NCBI RefSeq assembly: GCF_026184235.1
Contig: NZ_CP110806.1
Coordinates: 2,852,001 to 2,916,000 of the forward strand
Reading direction: 5' to 3'
Source of the DNA: Cellulomonas sp. S1-8
Lineage (GTDB): Bacteria > Actinomycetota > Actinomycetes > Actinomycetales > Cellulomonadaceae
Length of the DNA stretch: 64,000 nucleotides
Shown here piece by piece: positions 16,920 to 24,005 of this stretch (positions are counted from its first letter, which is position 1; every line of letters starts with the position of its first letter). The notes beneath the pieces are model-generated. The model ran no database searches, was not told the DNA's origin, and saw nothing but the letters and a program-made list of their open reading frames with translations. The position numbers were made by a program, and so were the translations under genes.

Positions 16920-17774
16920 TCACACCACCGGGTCGTCGGCTCCCCACGTCGCGAGCCGCAGCGTCCGGGCGTCGGTCGCGACGATCTGCGCCGCGCGCGA
17001 CCGCAGCGACTCGACCGTGTCGACCCCGGCACGCACGAACCGGCCCGACAGGTCGTCCAGGTCCCCGGACGCGAAACCGAGGACCAGCGCCGCGACGTCC
17101 CGCGGCGACGTCCACTCGGTGCGGTCGGCGTGCGCGGGCATCGCGGCGGTCATGTCGGTCGCGACGACGCCGGGCGCCAGGTCGAGCACCCGCAGGCCCG
17201 CGGCGGCGTACTGGCGGTGGAGCTGGGTGGTGAACCGCGCGAGGGCGCCCTTGCTGATCGCGTAGCCCGTGTACGTCGTCAGCGCGCGGTGCCCCGACCC
17301 GGAGTTGACGTTGAGGACGCGCCCGCCGCCGCGCGCGAGCATGCCCGGCAGCACGGCGTGCGTGACGAGCAGCGGACCGCGCACGTTCGTCTCGACGACC
17401 CGCCACACGTCCTCGACGTCGTCGGCCGCGAACGGCACCTCGGCACGCTCGATGACGCCCGCGTTGTTGACGAGCAGCCCGATCCCGCCGTGCTCCGCCA
17501 GGTCGGCCTCGACACGGCGTACCGCGTCGGCCACCGCACCCGCGTCGACCAGGTCGGCCGCCGCGACGGTCGCGGGCGCACCCAGCGCCCTCACCTCGGC
17601 GGCGACCTCGTCGAGGCGCCCCGCGGTCCGGCCGACCAGCCCGAGCGCGTAGCCCTCGCGTGCCAGGGCCAGGGCCAGCTCGCGGCCGATGCCGCGTCCG
17701 GCGCCGGTCACCAGCGCCGTGCGCGGGACCGGCGGCGTCGGGCGGGCGGGCACGTCAGGCGTCGCGTCGGTCAC
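16920..17774 (-). CDS. Short-chain dehydrogenase/reductase
   Basis: A classical SDR of about 284 residues. The NAD(P) loop TGAGRGIG is near the N-terminus, followed by NNAG, a Ser in NVNSGSG and the catalytic YAISKGA (Tyr and Lys). PGVVATDM fits the usual post-catalytic loop. The start is either this GTG (N-terminus TDATPDV) or a GTG six codons upstream. The substrate cannot be assigned. Upstream on the same strand is the DsbA-like gene with a 57-base gap, so co-transcription is possible. Confidence 0.83.
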   Translation of the reverse strand: MTDATPDVPARPTPPVPRTALVTGAGRGIGRELALALAREGYALGLVGRTAGRLDEVAAEVRALGAPATVAAADLVDAGAVADAVRRVEADLAEHGGIGLLVNNAGVIERAEVPFAADDVEDVWRVVETNVRGPLLVTHAVLPGMLARGGGRVLNVNSGSGHRALTTYTGYAISKGALARFTTQLHRQYAAAGLRVLDLAPGVVATDMTAAMPAHADRTEWTSPRDVAALVLGFASGDLDDLSGRFVRAGVDTVESLRSRAAQIVATDARTLRLATWGADDPVV

Positions 17775-17831
17775 CGGCCCATCGTGGCGCACCGTGCACG
17801 CGCACGTCGCGCGGGGTCCGCGCGACGCCGG

Positions 17832-18356
17832 TCACACCGCGTCGACGACCGCGCGCAGCGCCTCGAGCTCGACGCGGCCGCGGTACGGCACGCCGTCGAT
17901 CAGGAGGGTCGGCGTGCCCGGCACGTCCAGCTCGATGCCGCCCTCGTAGTCCGCCTGCACGCCGCGTGCGTAGCGGTCGGCCGCCGCACCGGCGACCTGG
18001 TCGGGGTCGAGCCCCAGCTCACGCGCGTACCCCGCGAGGTCGGCGTCCGTGAGGTCTCCCTGGTGCGCGAACAGCAGCTCCTGCATCGGCCAGAACAGGC
18101 CGTGCGCGCTCGCCGCCTCCGCAGCGAGCGCCGCCGCGAGCGCGTGCGGGTGGACCTGGAAGAGCGGGAAGTGCCGCCACACGAGGCGCACACGCCCGTC
18201 GGACTCCTCGACGAGGCGCCGCAGCACGGGCGCCGCGTCGCGGCAGTACGGGCACTCCAGGTCGCCGTACTCGACGATCGTGACGGGCGCGTCGCGATCG
18301 CCCAGCACGTGACGGTCGGGGTCGGTGCTGACCTCGGCGGGATCGGGGGACGTCAT
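17832..18356 (-). CDS. DsbA-family thiol oxidoreductase (cytosolic)
   Basis: A 174-residue thioredoxin-fold protein. The CPYC active site is at residues 35-38 (EYGDLECPYCRDA), with the inserted helical domain (FWPMQELLFAHQ, LTDADLAGYARELGLD) and the cis-Pro loop in VPGTPTLLIDG. No signal peptide or membrane anchor is present, unlike exported DsbA, so it probably acts in the cytosol, like 2-hydroxychromene isomerase/FrnE-type proteins. ATG start. Between the epimerase and SDR genes on the same strand. Confidence 0.85.
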   Translation of the reverse strand: MTSPDPAEVSTDPDRHVLGDRDAPVTIVEYGDLECPYCRDAAPVLRRLVEESDGRVRLVWRHFPLFQVHPHALAAALAAEAASAHGLFWPMQELLFAHQGDLTDADLAGYARELGLDPDQVAGAAADRYARGVQADYEGGIELDVPGTPTLLIDGVPYRGRVELEALRAVVDAV

Positions 18357-18403
18357 GGCCGACAGCGTGCCGTGATCCGGGCCGGCGCGCACCTGTTCCG
18401 GGC

Positions 18404-19438
18404 TCATCGGCGCCGGGGCCGCAACGGGGGGCTCGCGGTGCCCGCACCGTCCGCGATGCCCTGGACGGCCTCGTGCAGCGCCGCGACGCCCGTGCGCGCG
18501 GGACGCCAGTCGAGCTCGCGCTCGGCGCGGGTGGTGTCGAGCAGCGGCGCGGCCATCGCCATGTCGAGCCACCCCGGCCCCACGGGCACGATCCGTGCGT
18601 GCCACGCGGCGGACAGCGCCGCACGGGCGACGCCGGGGGGCACCTCGCGGAGCCGCGCGCCGGCCACCAGGGCCGCCACGTCGGGCCCGCGCACGACACC
18701 GGGACCGGCGAGGTTGAACGCCCCGCTCACCTGGCGGACGACCGCCTCCCGGAACGCGTCGGCCAGGTCGTCGGCGTGCACCGCCTGCAGCCGCAGCCCG
18801 CGCGGCCACGGCAGCACGGGCGCGTGGCCGTCGAGCAGCCGCGCCGGCACGGCCGGACCCAGGAAGTAGCGGGCCAGCTCGTGGCCCGCGTCCCGCTGGA
18901 AGACCAGCGCGGGCCGCAGGCGGGCCACGACGAGCGACGTGTGCGCGACCGCGCGGTCCAGCAGCGTCTCGACGGCCGCCTTGTCGACGCTGTACGACGA
19001 CGATCGGATGCCGTCCGCCGGCCAGGACTCGTCCCGCAGGTGGTCGCCCGGCGACGGCGCGTACGCCCCGACGGAGGACGCCACGACGAGGTGCGGGACA
19101 CCGGCCCGTGCCGCCGCCCGGACGACGCGGCGCGCGCCCACCACGTTGGTGGCGCGCAGCCGGGCCCGGTCGTGGCTCGGCTGGATGGCCCACGCCAGGT
19201 GCACCACGGCGTCGGCGCCTGCGAACGCCGTCGCGAGCCCGTCGATCACCTCGACGTCCGCGTCGTGCGCGCCGATGTCGCACGTCACCCACGTCGCGGC
19301 GTCGTACGGCGGTGGGGGGCGGTCCCTGGGCGTGCGGCGTGCGACCGCGACCAGCGACGTCACCGTGCTGTCCTGCGCGAGGCGGCGCAGCACCGCGGTG
19401 CCCACGTTGCCGCTGCCGCCCACGACGACGACCCTCAT
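18404..19438 (-). CDS. NAD-dependent epimerase/dehydratase family protein
   Basis: A 344-residue extended-SDR protein. The Rossmann motif is VVVVGGSGNVGTAV, followed by HLAWAIQPSHD, SSVGAYAP and the catalytic SYSVDKAAVE, where a YxxxK-like motif is formed by Ser-Tyr-Ser-Val-Asp-Lys. The C-terminal substrate-binding part contains GAFNLAGPGV. The ATG is chosen for GGGGGACC just upstream; an 86-codon in-frame extension is Arg-rich and non-protein-like. It may act on a nucleotide sugar or be a regulatory NmrA-like protein; substrate not determinable. Confidence 0.8.
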   Translation of the reverse strand: MRVVVVGGSGNVGTAVLRRLAQDSTVTSLVAVARRTPRDRPPPPYDAATWVTCDIGAHDADVEVIDGLATAFAGADAVVHLAWAIQPSHDRARLRATNVVGARRVVRAAARAGVPHLVVASSVGAYAPSPGDHLRDESWPADGIRSSSYSVDKAAVETLLDRAVAHTSLVVARLRPALVFQRDAGHELARYFLGPAVPARLLDGHAPVLPWPRGLRLQAVHADDLADAFREAVVRQVSGAFNLAGPGVVRGPDVAALVAGARLREVPPGVARAALSAAWHARIVPVGPGWLDMAMAAPLLDTTRAERELDWRPARTGVAALHEAVQGIADGAGTASPPLRPRRR

Positions 19439-19712
19439 GCGGTCCCCCGCCCGGCCGTCGGCATCATGCCGCGGGGTCCGGTGCGACCGCAGGCGAGCGG
19501 TCGACCGCGGCCTCCTCGACGAGAGGACGCGCGTGCTCGCGTCCCCGCCACGTCCGTGCCCGCACCCGTCCCACCGTCCCGCCGCTCGTCCCGCCTCTCG
19601 TCGTGCCACCGTCGCACCCCCCTCCCGGGTCCGCATCCGCGCGCCGACCACCCGCGAGCGCGGCCGACGGCGTGGTGGGGACAGGAGATCGGACAAAGTT
19701 CGCGTGGCGGCT

Positions 19713-19737
19713 CAACATCCGGGGCGTGAGCCGCGTC
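19713..19737 (+). promoter_or_regulatory. ECF-sigma-type promoter (CAAC-N17-CGTC) of the amidoligase operon
   Basis: CAAC and CGTC are separated by 17 bases, the layout of ECF-sigma promoters with an AAC-type -35 and CGTC -10. It lies 45 bases upstream of the first gene of an operon that itself encodes an ECF sigma factor, which points to autoregulation. The remaining roughly 270 bases of the gap after the epimerase gene show no other feature. Confidence 0.6.
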
Positions 19738-19782
19738 TTCAGAGGGCAAGCAACGTCACCCCCCCCACCCGGAGGTAGCACC

Positions 19783-20334
19783 ATGAACGCGAACCCCACC
19801 CACACCACCCGCCCGCGGCACCGCCGCCTCGTCGTCGTCGGCGCCGTCGCTGCCGGGCTCTCGATCGCCTGCGCCGGCGGGGCGATGGCCGTCGCACCGC
19901 AGTCCGCGGTGTCGCAGGGCGTCGTCTCCGCGCTGCAGACCGTCGGCATCGAGTGGGAGGGCATGCCCGAGGGCTACACCCCCGAGCAGTACACCGCGTT
20001 CTGGGACGCCGGGTACACGTACGGTGACGCGCAGCACCTCGCCGAGCTGTGGGACGTCGACCTGACCGAGGCCAAGGCGCGCGCCGGGCAGCTGGTCGTC
20101 GACGGGCAGACCCTGCCGATCACCCCCGCCACCTACCCCGACGCCGGCTCCGACCCGTTGTCCGTCGCGATCGACGCGCTGTGGGCCGCCGGGTACACCT
20201 TCGAGGACGTCCAGGAGCTCTCCGCGCTGTGGAGCACCGACGACTTCGAGACCAAGGCACGGGCCGGCCAGGTGCTCCTCGACGGGCAGACGCTGCCCGT
20301 CGAGCCGAGCGGCACCGCCACGTCGGGGTCCTGA
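19783..20334 (+). CDS. Secreted tandem-repeat protein of the amidoligase operon
   Basis: 183 residues. An Arg-rich n-region and hydrophobic segment (about 16-36) form a signal peptide; Cys30 lies inside the hydrophobic core and not in a clear lipobox. The mature protein has an entry segment (VVSALQTVGIEWEGMPEGY) and two repeats 60 residues apart (about 73-113 and 133-173), each reading roughly W-x-A-G-Y, LW, E-x-KARAGQ, DGQTLPV. The same entry segment and repeats occur in the membrane protein encoded at the operon end. Excellent Shine-Dalgarno (GGAGG). No family recognised. It could be the ligand of that membrane protein or a substrate of the neighbouring amidoligase. Confidence 0.75.
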   Translation: MNANPTHTTRPRHRRLVVVGAVAAGLSIACAGGAMAVAPQSAVSQGVVSALQTVGIEWEGMPEGYTPEQYTAFWDAGYTYGDAQHLAELWDVDLTEAKARAGQLVVDGQTLPITPATYPDAGSDPLSVAIDALWAAGYTFEDVQELSALWSTDDFETKARAGQVLLDGQTLPVEPSGTATSGS

Positions 20335-20338
20335 GCCC

Positions 20339-21484
20339 ATGGCGTCCGGCATGCTGGACCACCGCGCCCGCGAGGAGACGACCATCGACACGGACGGCCT
20401 GACGCTGCGCACCGGCGTCGAGATCGAGCTGCTAGCACCCGTCGGGTCCGACCGGCAGGCGCTCGCGGACGTCCTCGCCGCCCGCTCCGGCGGCAGGGTG
20501 CGACGGTCCTTCCACACCGACAGCGAACCGTCGGCCGTGCCGGGCGTCGGTGTCTTCCGACACCTGTCCCCCGCGTTCGACGTCGTCGACGGGCAGGGGC
20601 GTCCCCTCGCCCGGCTCGTCGACGACGTCACCATCGAGGCGGACCTCGCCCCGGTGCCCGGCAGGCGTGACCTGCCCGGGCACCGGGGGTGGTACCGCGT
20701 GCTGTGCGACGACGCGCGCCTGCTGCGGCTCGTCGAGCGGCACGCCGACCCCGACGCGTCCCTCGCGGACGTGCTGCGGCCCGTCGCCGACCTGTTCGGG
20801 GTCGCGGTCGACGTGCTCCCCGGCGCCGCACGCGTCAACGACGCGGCGGGCGCGAGCATCGCTGTGGCGATGCCCCTGCCGCCGGGCCGCGAGCGCCCGT
20901 GCGAGATCGTCACGCCGCCGCTGGAGCACGCGCACGTCCGCACGTTGGAGGCCCTGCTCGCCCCCGCACGCGACCTCGGGTTCACCGTGCCGCAGGAGGC
21001 CGCCGTGCACCTGCACGTCGACGGCGGCCCGTACCGGGCACCCGCACCCTTCGCCAACCTCGTCCGGCTGTTCGCGCACTGGCGCGAGCCGCTGTGGGCG
21101 GCGCTGGGCACCAACCCGGCCTGCCGCCGGCTCGCCCCGCTGCCGGACGCGCTCCTCGACCTCGTCGAGCGGGACCACGCCGGCACGGCCGAGGGCTGGG
21201 CGCGCCTGCAGCAGGACGCCCGCACGATCGGGCTCACGAAGTACGCCGACGTGAACCTCACGCAGCTCGTCGCCCGGCGCCCCGTGCGCGACACGGTGGA
21301 GGTGCGGATCCTGCCCGGCTCGATCGACGGGCACGACGTGGTCCGCCGCGCCCGGCTCGTCGAGCAGCTGCTGCTGCGCTGCCGGGAGCCGCGGCCGCTG
21401 CCCCTGCCGGGTGCGGACGCCGCCCACGACCCGCGGGCGGCGCTGTCCGCGCTCGCCGCCGACCGCCAGGAGGCCACCCGATGA
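20339..21484 (+). CDS. Putative amidoligase enzyme
   Basis: 381 residues resembling the amidoligase family, which has the glutamate-cysteine-ligase/glutamine-synthetase fold and is predicted to form amide bonds between carboxylates and amines on peptides or cell-wall material. Ordered motifs are G-V-E-I-E-L (26-31), CEIVTPPL (188-195), AVHLHVDGG (222-230), KYADVNL (301-307) and EVRILPGSID (321-330); the acidic first motif, paired His and late Glu/Arg fit metal-ATP and substrate sites. No signal peptide, so cytosolic. It starts 4 bases after the secreted repeat gene and its end overlaps the sigma gene (ATGA). An alternative ATG lies four codons in. The substrate is unknown. Confidence 0.7.
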   Translation: MASGMLDHRAREETTIDTDGLTLRTGVEIELLAPVGSDRQALADVLAARSGGRVRRSFHTDSEPSAVPGVGVFRHLSPAFDVVDGQGRPLARLVDDVTIEADLAPVPGRRDLPGHRGWYRVLCDDARLLRLVERHADPDASLADVLRPVADLFGVAVDVLPGAARVNDAAGASIAVAMPLPPGRERPCEIVTPPLEHAHVRTLEALLAPARDLGFTVPQEAAVHLHVDGGPYRAPAPFANLVRLFAHWREPLWAALGTNPACRRLAPLPDALLDLVERDHAGTAEGWARLQQDARTIGLTKYADVNLTQLVARRPVRDTVEVRILPGSIDGHDVVRRARLVEQLLLRCREPRPLPLPGADAAHDPRAALSALAADRQEATR

Positions 21485-22077
21485 GCGTCTGGACCCAGAC
21501 GTCGCGCCCGGACAGCGCCGCGATCCCGGTGGTACGTCCCCTGCACGCCGTCACCGGACCGTCGCCGGCCGAGGACGGTGCCACGCACCACCTCGACGAC
21601 GTCGTGCGCGCGCACCTGCCCGGGCTGCTGCGCTACGCGACCGTGCTGACGGGCGACGGCCACACCGCCGCCGACCTGGTGCAGGAGGTCCTGCTGCGCG
21701 CCCACGTGCGCTGGACCCGCATCAGCCTCATGGACCGACCCGACCTGTACCTGCGCCGGATGGTCACCAACGAGCACCTGTCGTGGCGCCGCCGGTGGCA
21801 CGTGCGCACCGTGCACCCCTCGACGGAGGAGGTGCTCGCGGCGCACGCGGACCCGACGCGCGACCACGCCCACCGCGTCGTCGAGGACGACGCCATGTGG
21901 GAACGCCTGGCGGCGCTCCCGCCGCGGCAACGCACCGTCCTCGTCCTGCGCTACTACGAGGGCCTCGCCGACCTGGAGATCGCCCAGGTGCTGGGCACCT
22001 CCGCCGCCACCGTCCGCTCCCACGCATCCCGCGCGCTCGCCACGCTGCGGGTCGCCGACCTCACCACGGAGTCCTGA
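21481..22077 (+). CDS. ECF sigma factor (SigE-family type)
   Basis: 198 residues with region sigma-2 (about 45-110: LLRYATVLTGDGHTAADLVQEV, then LYLRRMVTNEHLSWRRR) and sigma-4 (about 145-195: LAALPPRQRTVLVLRYYEGL, helix-turn-helix around VLGTSAATVRSHASRAL). A 35-residue N-terminal extension precedes region 2. The layout matches the actinobacterial SigE-family ECF group. It overlaps the amidoligase stop and its own stop overlaps the next start (TGATGA region), so all three are translationally coupled. It probably recognises the CAAC-N17-CGTC promoter of its own operon. Confidence 0.88.
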   Translation: MSVWTQTSRPDSAAIPVVRPLHAVTGPSPAEDGATHHLDDVVRAHLPGLLRYATVLTGDGHTAADLVQEVLLRAHVRWTRISLMDRPDLYLRRMVTNEHLSWRRRWHVRTVHPSTEEVLAAHADPTRDHAHRVVEDDAMWERLAALPPRQRTVLVLRYYEGLADLEIAQVLGTSAATVRSHASRALATLRVADLTTES

Positions 22078-22823
22078 TGAACGAGCACCTGCGAGCCGTC
22101 CCCGGCTCCCCCGGCGACGACGCCGGCACCCACCGACCCACCGACGGCGCGCCCCCCGGGCCGCCCCCCGACCTCATGGTCGAGCGGATCGCCCGGTCGC
22201 TGCGCACCCGCGACGCGCTGCAGCCCGACCCTGCGGTCGTCGCCGCGCGCCTCGAGGCGCAGCTGGCGTCCCGGGCGGCGGCCCACCGCACCCCCGTGCG
22301 CCTCATGACGAGCCGTGGGGCGCGGATCGCCGCCGCGGGGATCGTCACCTCGACGCTCGCCGTCGGCGGCGCCGGTGCAGCCGCGGCCGCGAACCCGTAC
22401 TCCCCGATGGCGCGCACGGTCGAGAACGTCGTCCAGGCCGTGGGGATCGAGTGGAGCGCCATGCCGGACGGCTACACCCGCGAGCAGTACGAGGCGTTCT
22501 GGGGCGCGGGGTTCGAGACCGAGGACATCAACGCGCTCGCGGAGCTGTGGGGCACGGACACGACGGAGACGAAGGCGCGTGCCGGGCAGATGCTGCTCGA
22601 CGGCGACGTGGTGCCGGTCGCGCCCGGCTCGATGACGACGGACGTGACCGCGGACCAGATCGCCGCGCTGTGGGCCGCCGGCTACGTCTGGGACGACGCG
22701 CTCGCGCTGGCCGACCTCTGGGACGTCGACGTCTCCGAGGCGAAGGCGCGCGCGGCGGTGGCGTTCGCCGCGGGGCAGGCGCTGCCCGTCGCGCCGTCCG
22801 GCGAGGTGGGCGGCGAGGGCTGA
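22077..22823 (+). CDS. Membrane protein with candidate anti-sigma region and repeat ectodomain
   Basis: 248 residues. A Pro/Gly-rich and then helical N-terminal part (about 1-80, MVERIARSLRTRDALQPD), a single hydrophobic segment (about 84-106) and a C-terminal part outside the membrane. Its position right after the ECF gene and its topology suggest an anti-sigma factor, although no zinc-binding HxxxCxxC anti-sigma motif is present. The ectodomain carries the entry segment (VENVVQAVGIEWSAMPDGY) and two repeats (about 141-181 and 197-238) homologous to those of the secreted protein of the same operon. The anti-sigma role is inferred from context. Confidence 0.68.
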   Translation: MNEHLRAVPGSPGDDAGTHRPTDGAPPGPPPDLMVERIARSLRTRDALQPDPAVVAARLEAQLASRAAAHRTPVRLMTSRGARIAAAGIVTSTLAVGGAGAAAAANPYSPMARTVENVVQAVGIEWSAMPDGYTREQYEAFWGAGFETEDINALAELWGTDTTETKARAGQMLLDGDVVPVAPGSMTTDVTADQIAALWAAGYVWDDALALADLWDVDVSEAKARAAVAFAAGQALPVAPSGEVGGEG

Positions 22824-22830
22824 GCGAGCC

Positions 22831-23364
22831 TCAGGCCGGCTCGTCGGCCATCCGGGCCAGCGTCGTCACGGTGCGCCAGTTGCGCGCCGTGCCGACCGGG
22901 CCCGGCTGCCGGGCGAGCCGCGCGGCCAGCGGGCTGCGGCCCATGCCGTGCGGCAGGAACAGGTACACCTCGCGGCCCGCTGCGGCGAGGTCCTCCGGAG
23001 GGGTGACGTCGACGTCCGGGAGCCGGGCCGTCTCCCTGCCGGGGAGGAAGACGACGTGGTGGTGCGTCGGGTCGTCGTCGCGGTCGAGGAACGGGTTGCC
23101 GGCGACGACGGCGTGCAGCTCGTCGCGCGTGCGGACGATCACGTCGGGTCCGACCGCGAACGCGGCGGCGCACGCTGCCCGCAGGGTCGCGGCGACCTCG
23201 TCGGTGTCCGTGGCGTCCGTCGTCAGCAGCACGTTGCCGCTGTTGACGTACGTCCGGACGTCGCCGTAGCCGGCGTCGGCGACGACGCGGCGCAGGTCGA
23301 CCATCGGCACCTTCGTGGCACCGCCCACGTTCACGCCGCGCAGCAGCGCCACCATGACGGTCAT
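22831..23364 (-). CDS. DUF1697 domain protein
   Basis: A 177-residue cytosolic protein of the DUF1697 family. Family hallmarks are the N-terminal ALLRGVNVGG, YVNSGNVLL around residues 39-47, and the C-terminal ARNWRTVTTLARM. The biochemical role of the family is unknown. An alternative start three codons in gives MVALLRG. It is convergent with the membrane protein of the amidoligase operon, separated by only 7 bases, and 32 bases downstream of the ogt gene on the same strand. Confidence 0.85.
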   Translation of the reverse strand: MTVMVALLRGVNVGGATKVPMVDLRRVVADAGYGDVRTYVNSGNVLLTTDATDTDEVAATLRAACAAAFAVGPDVIVRTRDELHAVVAGNPFLDRDDDPTHHHVVFLPGRETARLPDVDVTPPEDLAAAGREVYLFLPHGMGRSPLAARLARQPGPVGTARNWRTVTTLARMADEPA

Positions 23365-23396
23365 CGTCGGTCCTCCCCGTCGGTCGTGGTCACCGG

Positions 23397-23915
23397 TCAG
23401 AACAGCGTGCCCGCGCCGGAGGCGACGCGCGCCTCCAGGGCCAGCAGCTCGCGCTTGCGCTCGACGCCGCCCGAGAAGCCGATGAGCGTGCCGTCCGCGC
23501 CGATGACCCGGTGGCAGGGCACGACGATCGGCAGGTGGTTGGCGCCGTTCGCCGCGCCGACCGCGCGGGCGGTGGTGCGCGGGTCGAACCCGAGGACCGT
23601 CGCCAGCGCGCCGTACGTCGTCGTCGTGCCGTACGGGACGGTGCGCAGCCCCTCCCACACACGCTGCCGGAACGCGCTGCCGCGGTAGCGCAGCGGCAGG
23701 TCGAAGTCGCGCCGCTCACCGGCGAGGTACGACTCGAGCTGCCGGACCGCCTCGCTCAGGACGGGATCGTCCGCCGGGTCGGCACGCACCCCGAGGTCCC
23801 GGGTCGCGGGCGACCCGTCGGCGAGCGGGAACCGGACGTCCGTCACCGCGCCGTCGGCCACACCGACCGTCACCGCACCGAACGGTGCCTGCACCACCGC
23901 GTACGTCGTCGCCAC
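23397..23915 (-). CDS. ogt: Methylated-DNA-protein cysteine S-methyltransferase
   Basis: A suicide DNA repair protein of about 172 residues that transfers alkyl groups from O6-alkylguanine to its active-site Cys. PCHRVIG is the acceptor motif, preceded by the DNA-binding helix-turn-helix (TTTYGALATVLG, TARAVGAANGAN) and an N-terminal RNase H-like domain. No AdaA-like regulatory domain, so it is an Ogt/MGMT-type enzyme. A GTG start preceded by GGGAGG is preferred; an upstream GTG would add 11 residues. Probably co-transcribed with DUF1697. Confidence 0.9.
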   Translation of the reverse strand: MATTYAVVQAPFGAVTVGVADGAVTDVRFPLADGSPATRDLGVRADPADDPVLSEAVRQLESYLAGERRDFDLPLRYRGSAFRQRVWEGLRTVPYGTTTTYGALATVLGFDPRTTARAVGAANGANHLPIVVPCHRVIGADGTLIGFSGGVERKRELLALEARVASGAGTLF

Positions 23916-24005
23916 GTGCCCATCCTCCCGCCGCCCACCGACACGCACCGCGCGCGTCCACCGGTGGGTAGACGCGCGCGGCGACGCCGACGTGAGGTCG
24001 AGCGG

